DNA of 64,000 nucleotides from Sciurus carolinensis (lineage: Eukaryota > Chordata > Mammalia > Rodentia > Sciuridae): the NCBI RefSeq assembly GCF_902686445.1, contig NC_062221.1, positions 34,178,575-34,242,574 on the forward strand, read 5' to 3'. Positions 22,801 to 34,070 of this stretch are shown here, piece after piece. The notes under the pieces were generated by a model. That model made no database searches and was not told where the DNA came from. It worked only from the letters and a program-made list of their open reading frames with translations. Each line of letters begins with the position of its first letter. Position 1 is the first letter of the stretch. Both the position numbers and the translations under genes were made by a program.

Positions 22801-23679
22801 GAATCTTATAGAAGAAAAAGTAGGTCCAGAGCTTCAACATGTCGGCTCAGGACCAGACTTCCTCAACAGGACTCCCATAGCACAAGAAATAAAAGCAAGA
22901 ATTAATAACTGGGATAGATTCAAACTAAAAAGTTTTCTCTCAGCAAAGGAAACTATCAGCAATGCGAAGAAAGAGCCTACAGAGTGGGAGAAAATCTTTG
23001 CCAATCATGCTTCAGATAGAGCGCTAATCTCCAGACTCTATGAAGAACTCAAAAAACTCTACACCAAGAATGCAAATAATCCAATCGACAAATGGGCTAA
23101 GGAAATGAATAGGCACTTCAGAGAAGAAGATCTACAAGCAATCAACAAATATATGGAAAAATGTTCAACATCACTAGTAATAAGAGAAATGCAAATCAAA
23201 ACCACCCTAAGATTCCATCTCACCCCAATTAGAATGGCGATTATCAAGAATACAAGCAACAGCAGGTGTTGGCGAGGATGTGGGGAGAAAGGGACACTCA
23301 TACATTGCTGGTGGGCTGCAAATTAGTGCAGCCACTCTGGAAAGCAGTGCAGAGACTCCTTAGAAAACTTGGAATGGAACCACCATTTGACCCAGCTATC
23401 CCACTCCTTGGCCTATACCCAAAGGACTTAAAATCAGCATATTACAGAGATACAGCCACATCAATGTTCATAGCTGCTCAGTTCACAGTAGCCAGATTGT
23501 GGAACCAAACTAGATGTCCTTCAATTTATAAATGGATAAAGAAACTGTGGTATATATATACAATGGAATATTACTCAGTCATAAGGAATGATAAAATTAT
23601 GGCATTTGCAGGCAAATGGATGAAACTGGAGAATATCATGCTAAGTGAGATAAGCCAGTCTCAAAAAACCAAAGGATGA
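19889..23679 (+). pseudogene. L1-B ORF2 (endonuclease/reverse transcriptase), multiply broken
   Basis: ORF2 of about 1,260 codons. Endonuclease motifs: LNVNGLN, QETH, IYAPN, then after a 2-base deletion near 20258 the GDFN, KIDH and SDHNG motifs in the next frame (from 20241). RT motifs: [27 protein letters not shown] (palm A), [13 protein letters not shown], with a stop (TAG, 21720-21722) replacing the Gln of KIQHPF. The catalytic FADD box (21985-21999) has one extra T, so the aspartates are out of frame. A further frame change follows before 22322. The C-terminal domain reads to [16 protein letters not shown], where a missing G near 23318 moves the last Cys to another frame, ending at 23677-23679. 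It cannot encode a working enzyme. Confidence 0.93.
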
Positions 23680-23968
23680 ATGATCTGGCTAATAAGTGGA
23701 TGATGACACATAATGGGATGTGGGAGGGGTTAGTGTTAGGGTTAGAGTTAAGGTTAGGGAGGGGGGCAAGAATGGAGGAAGGAAGGACTGTATAGAGGGA
23801 AAAGAGGGGTGGGAGGGGTGGGGGGGAAGGGAAAAAAGTAACAGAATGAATCAAACAACATTACCCTATGTAAATTTATGATTACACAAATGGTATGCCT
23901 TTACGCCATGTACAAACAGAGAAACATCATGTATCCCATTTGTTTACAATAAAAAAAAAAAAAAAGAA
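23680..23968 (+). other. L1-B 3'UTR and poly-A tail
   Basis: G-rich polypurine 3'UTR (23720-23840), as in other L1 families, where such tracts may form quadruplexes. It contains an imperfect telomere-like stretch, TTAGTG TTAGGG TTAGAG TTAAGG TTAGGG, at 23730-23759. AATAAA at 23948-23953 is followed directly by 15 A. The same region of L1-A lacks the TTAGGG-like part. Confidence 0.88.
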
Positions 23969-23982
23969 AAGAAGCTCTTCCC
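23969..23982 (+). repeat. Target-site duplication of L1-B, right copy
   Basis: AAGAAGCTCTTCCC directly after the A-rich tail, matching 17349-17362 with one mismatch. It also fits the expected L1-D sequence at this point, which confirms that the target was the old L1. Confidence 0.92.
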
Positions 23983-24170
23983 TACGTTCTTTCCTAGGAA
24001 TTTTGTGGTTTCAGATCTTACAGTTACATCTTTTATCCATTTTGAGTTGATTCTGTATGTGGTGTCAGATAAGAATTCTCTGGATTTGCAAGTGGAAATC
24101 CAATTTTTTCATCATTATTTATTGAAGAGACTATTTATCTGAAAATTATTTGACTACATAATTTAGATTT
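23983..24170 (-). mobile_element. Old antisense L1 (L1-D), right part
   Basis: Continues L1-D: TAGGAATTTTGTGGTTTCAG, ATCCATTTTGAGTTGATTCT (24037), GGTGTCAGATAAGAA and ATTTATTGAAGAGACTAT. This is a classic antisense L1 3'-region string. Confidence 0.85.
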
Positions 24171-24589
24171 ATTTCTGGAGTGATACTTTATTTTTACTGG
24201 GACTTATTTTTTGAAATCATTGAATAATATGAACTTAAAATATATTTAACATTTTTATGATGTTCACAAACTGACTTTTACAGATCTTAGTATATACATT
24301 TAAAGATCTTTGTATATACATGATTTATATATTTGTGATATATGCAATCTTACACTGACTACAAGAATGTTCTAGTACATTTAATTTTATTTATAATCTG
24401 GTTACTTTCCACAATTACTCTATTTTGCAGATTTTTCATAAAAATTAATTTAGGACAGGATATATAAAAACAAACCCCATATAAAAATACTCCATAAAAA
24501 CTGAAGAATTCAAGAGACAAAAATATTATCTTAATTGTATCAACCCTTTTTTAAGCCTTTCTTCATAAGCGAACCACAATCTTTCCTTA
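24171..24589. other. AT-rich, nothing identified
   Basis: May be the weakly conserved continuation of L1-D. Contains TATATAC-type low-complexity sequence at 24290-24345. Confidence 0.5.
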
Positions 24590-25020
24590 TTGTAGCAATG
24601 ATAGCACCATCCTTTCAATTTTAGAGAACAAATGAAACAAATAAAAGCAAACTATAACTGTCTCATATCTGTAAGTCCTCACTATTACATCATATATCCC
24701 TTCAATCAGGTCAATACCATAGTCTCTACACTCAATATGGTTACTTCTTGTCACTCCCACAATTATCATTGTGTTTTAACATTAGTATCTCTCCCTAGAC
24801 AGTCATAGTAGCATCCAAACTGGTCACTTCGCTTTCTCCCATTTTCACCTTCGTCTTTTCTATGTTTAAAAAATGAATTTCATTGAAATAAGTTAGATCA
24901 TATGCTTCTCTGCTCATTACTGTCTAGTGGTTTACTATTTCTTTTTGGTTTAAAACTAAAAAAAATTTTGTTAACAGTTTACAAGTTCTGACATGATTCA
25001 GAGTTGTCATTACAATGGAT
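24590..25020. repeat. L2-like ancient LINE remnant
   Basis: A series of short blocks (CCAAACTGGTCACTTCGCTTT near 24813, TTAGATCATATGCTTCTCTGCTC near 24893, GTCTAGTGGTTTACTATTT, and a later ACATGATTC block) follows the order of a widespread mammalian repeat that I associate with LINE2 3' ends. The identity is weak and the orientation uncertain. The 60-codon frame inside is incidental. Confidence 0.4.
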
Positions 25021-26238
25021 GTATCTGGGGCACTTGATACAACTTTAGATGTAGCTATAATTTTTTTATATATAAAATATATACTTCAATATCATAAATT
25101 TGTTATGTGTGGTTAGGATTTATTAGAAGATTTTATATTAACTTCTAGCATATTCTTTACTGTATGTTTGATATACTTGATGCTTAAAACCAAATTTTAA
25201 AGGAATTTGATTGATGGAAAGATAAATTAACAAGCCTAAATCAAAGTATTTTATTTTAAAAAAATGGAAGTAGCCATATGTATAGGGAGAGTTTATTAAA
25301 ATGCAATAAAAATTCCAAAAGTAAGAAGGTAAAAACCAAGGAAGGTATTATGAGAAAGTATTAAAATTGTTTATCATAATTCAATTAACAAGTAATCACT
25401 GTAGATCATAATGTGAAATGAAAAGGCATTCCATCACTTTGATGGTTCATGTGAAGGAAATTATTTCTTTACACATTTACCAAATATTGTGGGTAAAGTG
25501 TGGCTAAAATTTAAGAAAGGAAAATTTCTTAATGATTAATTATCCATGGAGTTTTAAATGATAAAAAGGAAATTGTGAATCAGAGAAGTAACAATGTCTA
25601 TACTGAAAACAAATATAAATTGAACTCCTGTGTTCCAGGTGCTCCAGTTCAAGTGTGCTGAACATGTCAAATGTTGCTTTCATTGACACTCATCATTTTT
25701 ATTCCTAGTTTCTGTCTCACCCATACAATAATCTGTGATTGAGTTTTCCATGCCAACTAATCTAATAGAACTACTTTCACTCAGTACAATGATATATACC
25801 ATAATACATTCTTCTTTGAATTCTATTACTCTCTTATGTCTGCCTCCTTCAATTTGAACATGTTTTCATAGACTGTCTATTTTCATGAAATTCCCGCTTC
25901 TCAATGTGTAAAATAGACATTGACCTGATTAGTTCATTCTAACTTCTAGTTCATAGACTTAAAGTGTCAAACTTAGGCTAGGAATTAAAAAAATGGCATA
26001 AATTATTAAGTATTTCCTTTTTTCTCCTGTTTCCTTTCCTCACCATTACTTTTCCTTAAACATTAAAGAGATTCCATTGTATCCCAAATAATCAAAAGAA
26101 AGGTATTTTTATTACTAATAAAGATAATTAATGTAAAATAAGAAAAAAATGAAAGAATGATTTCAACATGTGCTACTATCATTACTGTTTCAGAATTATT
26201 TAAAAGTACCAAAAAACTAATCTGTCCTTTCCTTGGGC
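25021..26238. other. AT-rich intergenic, nothing identified
   Basis: No frames of note and no family recognised. Confidence 0.55.
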
Positions 26239-26720
26239 TTTATTATGATTCGACTTTGTAATGTACCCCAATGGTCCATATATTGAAGGCTTGACAAGGC
26301 AGCTGTGTTTGGGGTTTGTGGGAAGGTGATTAGATCATGAGGACTTCAACTTCATTAGTGTATTAATAATTCATTGATGGATTCATAATTCAATGGCATT
26401 ATTGAAAGGTAGTGGAAACTACAGCATGTTAGGCCTCATTGGAAGAAGTGAGTGACTAGGGGCATGCCCTAGACAGGTGTATCTTACCCTGACCTCACCT
26501 CTCTTTCTCTCTCTCCTGCTTCCCACCATCATGAGGTGAGCAACTTTGCATCACCATGCCATTGCACCATGAGGTACTGCCTCATCAGGCCCTGAAACGA
26601 TGGAGCAGGCTCCCAATGAAGTGAAACCTCTGAAAACAATTAGCCAAAGTAAATCTTTTCCTCCCTAAAGTGAATTGTCTCAATTATTTTGTCACAGTAA
26701 CAGAAAGACGACCAATGCAG
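26239..26720 (+). repeat. MaLR-type solo LTR
   Basis: Blocks in order: TTATGATTCGACTTTGTAAT, GGTGATTAGATCATGAGGAC, AATTCATTGATGGATTCATA, GGCATTATTGAAAGGTAGTG, GAAGTGAGTGACTAGGGGC, a CTCTCTTTCTCTCTCTCCTG tract, CATGAGGTACTGCCTCA, GAAACCTCTGAAAACAATTA, AAATCTTTTCCTCC and AACAGAAAGACGACC. This is a known mammalian MaLR order, including the run into an AATAAA-like signal that here reads AGTAAA. Diverged, without visible internal region. Confidence 0.8.
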
Positions 26721-26867
26721 GCTATGCGAAATGTTTAGATATCTCCACAGGTGTTAGGAGCTTCTTCTTTTTGATGGGGGGTGGTAACAAAAAGCACACA
26801 GAGTATAGGAGCAAATAAATCTTGGCATAAACTTGTTTATGATTTTCAATAAGTTACTAGAAGTTTT

Positions 26868-26972
26868 GACTGGGTTTTGTATTGAGATTTGCTAGGTTGC
26901 CCAAATTGTCCTTATATCTTGGTCTCATGTGGCTGGGACTAGAGCCTTGTCCCATCTGGCCCAGATTATTTA
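26868..26972 (-). repeat. Alu/B1-like SINE fragment
   Basis: TTTTGTATTGAGATTTGCTA, GGTTGCCCAAATTGTCC and GGCTGGGACTAGAG followed by CATCTGGCCCAG parallel a reversed 7SL-derived SINE. Short and diverged. Confidence 0.45.
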
Positions 26973-27454
26973 GAACATTTTATATACTAATCTTCAAACA
27001 CATGAATGAGAACTTAATCTGTCTTGTGAATTATAGTAAGGGTTAAAAGAGATGAATACAGTCATCCTATTTTCCCCAAATAGTTCAAGCATACATATAT
27101 AGTATTTTTGAACTTTTATTTCACTTTGAAAAGAATCATTTTCAATTAACTGCCCTGCATCCTTAGTAACTATTTACTCTATAGTGTATTCAGTTGGGAA
27201 CCTTGATATATTACTCTAGCTCTCCTTTGGAAGAATCTTTGTGAATTTTAGAGTGGTTTTAATTATTTTTATTTACTTGATACTAATACTTGCCAAGGCA
27301 AATGATCTAATTTTCAAGGAATCCTCACTTAAAACTGCCCTCTCAATGCTGAACATTCATGTATGTATTTTCATACTATGCTAGAAAAACTATAGAAATA
27401 TTAGTTTCTAGTTATAATTCTAAAATACAACATTTATTAAAATGATAACTAACA

Positions 27455-27650
27455 TTAATTGCATGATTACTCCTTGTTAGGACATGTTTTATGTGTATTA
27501 GGATGCTTGACACACACAACAACTCTATGAAGTATGCACTTACTTCTACACATGAGGAATCTGAGACTCAAATTTAAATAATTTATCTAATATTATAAGA
27601 TTAATAAGTGACAAAGCAGGACCATGTTTTCAGAGTCAATATTGTTCATA
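27455..27650 (+). repeat. MIR SINE
   Basis: Order of MIR blocks: GCATGATTACTCCTTGTTAGG, ACAACAACTCTATGAAGTATG near 27515, ACATGAGGAATCTGAGACTC near 27549, AATTTATCTAATATTATAAG and GTGACAAAGCAGGACC near 27608. These match the expected core and the GAGGAAACTGAGGC part of MIR with typical decay. Confidence 0.75.
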
Positions 27651-27894
27651 ATCAGAAATTTTTTTCCTAAATTGAGAAAGAGGTTATATTATTTTAAAAA
27701 TTAATTTTTATGGTAATATTTGATATGAATTTAAATATTCATAAGAATTTTTGAATTAATATTTATCTGTGTACCCAGAATATACTGATTGTAGCATGAA
27801 TTTTTGTTTTCATATCTTCTTATTAAGATTTAGAACACTTGAATATCATGTACAATAGGTAAGCCACTAGTCATGTATTACATGTATTATCTCA

Positions 27895-27990
27895 TTTAAT
27901 ATATATGATCATACACATAAGACATGTATATGTATATACATAAAGATATAAAATATGTAAGTAAATATATACATATATATCTATATATTC
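27895..27990. repeat. (ATATAC/ATGTAT)n low-complexity tract
   Basis: Alternating TATATA, CATATA and ATGTAT units, AT-rich, imperfect. Confidence 0.85.
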
Positions 27991-30909
27991 TTTGTGCATA
28001 TATCTCTAGAACTATGCATTTTAAATAATGTATTACACTAATTGAGACATTGTAAATATTTCTTTGCACCAGTAGCTTTGATGATATGTATATATATCAC
28101 AGCTTTTTGTTAACTTCACTAGTTAATAGAGCATACAAGAAATGCAAATGGTAGATAATCATCTCTGTAGTTATTACTTATAAATAAATATCAATATACA
28201 GCAAAACATGGTTCATTCATTCTTCTTAAATCAATAATAATCCATTGCCAAGAAACAGTATTTAGTTTTCAACAACATTGGATTCAAATTCCTGATTTCA
28301 TACTTGTCTTTTCATCTAAGATCATCCAATCAATTGCCAATTTATCCAAAATTTTTCTCCGTAGCTTCTAGTTTTCTAAGATAGCTTGTGCCCACAGGGT
28401 CTCCACCCACCCTCCATCTGTCATGTTAAGATTTCTCTATCTGTTGCTTAAGAAAAACAACTTGTACAACTAAAAACAATGTGTTCTGTTCAAATTAGAA
28501 TATTTTAACACATGGTGTTTGCTTGAATTTATGAATATGAAATCATATATTACCCATATTTTAAGATTTGAATAAAACTTGAATTCAAAATAAATTATCT
28601 TAAAATTACATAAATTGAATGTATAAAAACAGTAAGAAGAAATGGCAAGGAGAAAACAGAAAATTCATACGAAATGTGACAAAGCAAGGAGTTGAAATAT
28701 CATTGAAAAATAAAGATGATGCAGTTTTTTTCAACACAGGAATACACCACATAAACATTTTTTACAAAAGTAACCTGGACTTTCAAATAAGTTTTAACTT
28801 AGGTATCAGTTAACTTCATAAAATAACATTTACACACATTGAGGTGGTATTTGATATTCCACATGAAATATTTTCATTTGAAAACATGTGTCATAGTAGA
28901 AGAGGGTCCATAGATAAAATATCATTAAATAACTAGTATGTGCCTATTTTAAAGTATATAATCCAACAAGAAATTTGATTTTAGAAGGTCATAGTCTCAT
29001 GATTTTTTAAAATAAAAACAAGATTCTTTCCATCATTTAGTATTAGAATCTATGGGCATTTTACTCAAGACCAAAACCCAAGACAGCTGGCTCCTGACTA
29101 CAAAAACAATCATCCTTAAATATTAATTCTTAAAACGGTATGAGGTGGATATAATTCTGTGTATAGGGTTCTAGTGTGACAGCAATCTCGTGCAAGTTTT
29201 TTGTTGGCAGTGTGGTTCAAATAAAGTTAAACAAGACAGAATTTCTGCCCTTTGAAATATCAAACATTGAGTGACTCTCACCATAAACAGTGAGGATCAT
29301 GCTACTTGGCAGAGAATCCAATATGACAAAGTTAGAGAGAAAGAGACATTGATTCTGGTTGAAAATACATGCTAATCCTTAATGATGATGTATTATTTTA
29401 GTTGGCATTTTATGGGCAAATAAATTTACAGTCTCCACAGTAGGGAGAAAAGAAGAGAAAAATGTGCCCTAAGGAAATGATGAGATAATTAAAGAGAAAG
29501 TTTTCATGATAAATCCAAGGACTAGCTTGTGAGCCATATCTGTGGTAAGTTAGAAGAAACATATAAAGGAAATGGTCACTAAATAAAAAGATGGGAAAGA
29601 TATTTTAGCATAGGCTTATTTTAACTGCACTTGTTTGCTAAAGGGAAATCAGCTAAAGGAAAACATTAAAATTGAAATAAAGAAATGGTACAACATCACA
29701 GAAAAAGAAGTAATAGTATCTAAAGATTAAGTAATTTCACCTGTTGGTGAAAATCTCAACATATCTAGATACTATAATACTTATAAAGTTTAACAATAAT
29801 ATGTATTTATTGACTTAAATTAATTATCTTTACAAAATAATTATTAAATGGTGCCAAGTGTGGAGATGCTGGCAAACTTTAAAAATCCTAAGTTATAATT
29901 AGGGCAATTTTGACATATACCTTTGTGCTTTATAAGAAATAAATTTCCAGATATCAAGATTCTTGTATTTGACAATATGTCTAGGGAAAACGAGTTTTTC
30001 CTCCCAAAAGAGAAGTTCAACCTTCTTTCTTAGTGATCTATCCCTATTGAGCATGGCACTCTTATTTTTAGAGCATTCTATCTTGATAGGGAAGTGTATT
30101 TAATATTAGGATGCATATTATAAAAAGTACTTGAAGGCTAATAAATTAATTGACAAAAGTCACACAAATCTTTCTTCATTTGCATATTTCGAGTGTCAAC
30201 TAACATATGAGTAAATGATCTCTAAATTGTGAAAGATAATTATCAGTAATGTGATTGCTTCTTTTTCACCATATTACCTCTCTGCTGCAAGAGTATTTAC
30301 TCTCTATTATTTAGATAAATTTACCTCCCACAAAGACAACTCTAAAGGTTTTCATGCAGTTTCTTTCCACATGATGTGGATGGCATTTCTCCTCCCAGGT
30401 AAGTGGTCCATCCAGACTGTGGGAGTGGATACACCAGGTACAACTTTCCATTCAGCCATGGCTACCACTGAGAGCACTGCAGAAATCTCATCCTTTCCTC
30501 CCCACCCCTCTACACTCCCATTTTATTAAAAAATAATATATTAATTAGATATGTGTTTATTTATAAAGTAATGCCATCATAGATTTAAAAAGTTAAGTAT
30601 TCCAATCTCTCAAAGACAAACAATTTTATTCTAATGGAAAACTTATCTTTGAACTGGTAAAGGATCTAATTTTAACTTTTGTTGATTCCGTAAACTGGAA
30701 GTATAACCTACTTACATCTTTCTCTTATTTGACATGAAATATTATTAGCAAAATAATTACTTATTTTAATGTCTCTCAATGATGCTCAGGAGTGGTGTAT
30801 TTGCTAACAAAGCTGTTAGATTTTGTATTGGCTGAGACTGATGAAATAAGTAGTACTTTAAAATTCATTGATATGTTTCATATAAATATATATATGTGTA
30901 TACATACAT
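27991..30909. other. AT-rich intergenic, nothing identified
   Basis: Frames at 28619-28813 and 30251-30529 are short, start arbitrarily and show no domain. No transposon recognised. Confidence 0.55.
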
Positions 30910-30932
30910 GTACCTGTGTGTGTGTGTGTATT
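30910..30932. repeat. (GT)n microsatellite
   Basis: Eight or so GT units after an AT/GT mixed stretch (30880-30910). Confidence 0.85.
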
Positions 30933-33344
30933 TCAAAACTTATAAAATTCCCATGCTATATTTTTCTTGTAATAGGAAGACTAAAATTATCTTCTCCCAG
31001 CTATTTGAAAGTCTTGTTTGCTTGTTTTATATTGCTGCTGTTCATACAACTAAATAAAATTAATCATGACTGTCAAAAGAGCTAATGATCTGGATATTGC
31101 CTGCCCCTGCTTTCTCATTTTGTTTCATTTTCTTGCACACATGTGAACTCAGGGCATAGTGGATTTCTTTCAACACTGGTATATGCTCCTTTCACAAAGA
31201 GCTCTGAAATGTTGCATTCTCTATTTGTAGATCTTTTCTTCCCTTTATTCATCATCCTTTTTCAGATCAGTTTTATTTTCCTTGGAAATCTTTTCAGAAA
31301 TTTCAAGCCATGTGTCCTAAAATGTTTTCACAGCACCACAGACGTTTATCCCAATTGAGATTTGTGTTGATTTGTAAGATTTTCCTTTTATAACACCTGC
31401 ATTCTCAGGTGTTCTCTCATATCTAAAAACTACCTGAATCATAATAGTTAGTGAATGATACCATGCTTTGTTTCTATTCTTTTCAAGACATATGAGGTAC
31501 CAAGTATGTATAAGTAGATGTTAAAATTTGAGAAATATGCAAAATTACAAGTTTTTGTAAATCACACTTTCTAATAAAATAAGATTAAATGAATTATTAC
31601 TTTTCTTTAAGACATTGAGGACCAAGCCTAGCATTATAAAAAATACTTTCAGTTTGCTGATAGTTCTGAACACTTTGAAAGGGCAGAATACTGGAACATT
31701 TTCAAAAGGTAAGACAAGTTAATAAATAACATTTCATTATTTTTCTATGCACTGCTCATTACAACATAGATGCTGTTTACAAAATTAAAAACACAAATTG
31801 TACAAAATCACTTAAAGAGAACGTTTTTATGCTACAAAGAAAATTCCTCAGCCCTCGAATTCCTGTGACAAAAACCAGGGATTACACCACAGTTTATATC
31901 TGTACTTACCTATTTTTTGTTCATTTTTATGTAGTAATTCCAAACCAAATTTTTTAATTTGATTTGATTTTTATTGATAGATATTAATTGTACATATTAA
32001 CAGAATTCACTGTAATATTTCCATGCACACATTATTATGTCAAATTCCATGTTTGGTCCACTTTCCACTCAGATTATTGCAATAGTATATCTGAAGGAAA
32101 ATGATAGGCTTTTTAGATCATATTTATGTATGTGGATGTTACATGCTTAATGATTTCAATAATTAAATTTAAGTTGTCCTATTCAACTTGGAATGAAAAA
32201 ATGACATAAAAAGTTTGACTGTTATAAAAAGATGACTTTTTAACCCATTATGCATGTAGCATCTACACATATAAAGAGCCTGTCTCTTGCTACTAGACAT
32301 CGAAAATCTATATCTGAGCGGAGAGTGTAATGAACATGGAACTTGACCTATATACAATTTGAATCTTAAATATCAACATATCAACAAATTATTTGCACTC
32401 GAAATATCTTTTTCATTATCTGCATGGGGTCAGCATAAGAACCCAGACTGAATTCCTCAGGGTGCAGATGCACACCCAGGTCTTCAACTGGAACTTTGTA
32501 TTCCATGACCCTTACCTATTCTGCATATCATTTGCTGCATTTCCTTGCTTTTACTTAATTGATATGTTATTCATATATTCTTTTCCTCAGATTCAGTGGT
32601 CAAGGAAGTCAACTCTTCCTCTTGATAAGTGAAGCACAATGTCATGGCAGAGAAAAGTGTGTACTGAGAGATACTGGGGTGCCATAGCAGGCAGACATGG
32701 GCTTAACAATGTGAGATGAAATTATTGGAGTACCCACGTGAACCAGTGTCGAGGCTGTTAACAGACATAATGAATCAGTTTCCCAGCTGCTTAGTCCACT
32801 TCTGATGACTTAGAGATAAAGTCAAGGTAGGGTTGCAGGTATTTCAGCATCACTAATCTCTGTAACAATGACAATATTGTAATGAGAGTCTGAAAATTAT
32901 CTGGCCTTACTAAGTATTATAACTTATATGAATATTATATGTAAGCTATAACCTTCAACAAAGTCAAGAAGAAAGTAAAAATAAGCTGAAAGGCTAAAAT
33001 CCTCTCCAGGAAGCATAGAATTTCAGAAGAAAAGTTTAAAAACCTGTTATTGTGGTTTCCCAAAACAAAACCACTGAACCTCCAGACAGTATTATTCCTC
33101 CTTTTAAAAAAAACTCAGAACACTAGTGGGTTAGTTTTGAAAATATTTTGTAACATCTTCTATTCCCTCTGATCCCAGGGTCGGCCTCATGAGTTTGTGA
33201 GAATTTATAGGTTATATTTAATACAAAGAAATTTAACAAGGAATCTAAATTACAAATATATCCTGTGAAAAACGAAAACTATTCAAAACTACAGTTTCTG
33301 AGTATTGCTTTGGACGAAATTTTTTTAAAGTTTTATTAACAAAT
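30933..33344. other. Intergenic; possible L1 3'UTR scrap at 31.96-32.09 kb
   Basis: At 31960-32085 the sequence TTTTATTGATAGATATTAATTG and ACAGAATTCACTGTAATATTTCC resembles the antisense 3'UTR of an older L1 family; confidence is low. A 79-codon frame at 32393-32632 (plus) is aromatic-rich but has no supporting features. Otherwise nothing was found. Confidence 0.45.
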
Positions 33345-34070
33345 AAATACATACTTACGAGGGAAAACATTTGGCCTTTGGTTTTTGGGGATTGACATTT
33401 CACGTAGCATGATATTTTCCAATTCTATCCATTTTTCTGCAAATGCCATACAATTATTATTCTTTATGGCTGAATAATATTCCATTGTGTATATATACCC
33501 CAGTTTCTTTATCCATTCATTTGTTGAAGGGCATCTAGGTTGGTTCCACAATCTAGTTGTGAATTGAGCTGCTATAAACACTGATGTGGCTGCATTACTG
33601 TAGTATGCTAATTTTAAGTGCTTTGAGTATAATCTGAAGAGTGGGATAACTGGGTCAAAAGGTGGGTCCAAAGTTTTCTGAGGATTCTCCACACTGCTTC
33701 CAGAGTGACTGCACCAATTTGCAACTCCGCCAGCAATGTGAAAGTGTGCCTTTTCCCTCACATCCACACCAATATTTATTATTGTTTGTGTTCTTGATAA
33801 TAGCCATTCTAACTGGAATAAGATGAAATCTTAGAGTTGTTTTAATTTAAATTTCTCTTTTTATTAAAGATGTTGAACACTTTATCACATATTTATTAAT
33901 CGCCTGTATATCTTCTTCTGTAAAGTGTCTGTCCAGTTTCTTTACCCATTTATCGATTGGGTTTTTTGTATTTATGATGTAAAGTTTTGTAAGTTCTTTA
34001 TAAATTTTGGAGATTAGTGCTCCATTACATTGTGCACAACCGTAGAAATGAAAAGATGTACCCAATTTGT
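33345..34070 (-). mobile_element. L1-E, antisense L1 3'-region fragment
   Basis: Two minus frames (34065-33847 and 33767-33336) encode the ORF2 C-terminus: a SKIYKELTKLY block, [96 protein letters not shown] and LENIMLREM. The order is collinear with L1-B 23030-23660. It is 5'-truncated, has no clear tail, and ends with a variant KNQRPNVFPR end. Older than L1-A and L1-B. Confidence 0.92.

Larger units (their letters stand above)
17363..23968 (+). mobile_element. L1-B, full-length LINE-1 (6.6 kb), inactive
   Basis: Complete structure: 5' end GGTTTTCAAGATGGC, GC-rich 5'UTR with tandem monomers, ORF1, a short spacer, ORF2, a G-rich 3'UTR, AATAAA and a 15-A tail, all bounded by a 14-bp target duplication. 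The ORFs are broken by several stops and frameshifts, so it is not autonomously active. Its similarity to L1-A in the ORFs and 3' end suggests fairly recent related subfamilies. Inserted in the opposite orientation into L1-D. Confidence 0.95.
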
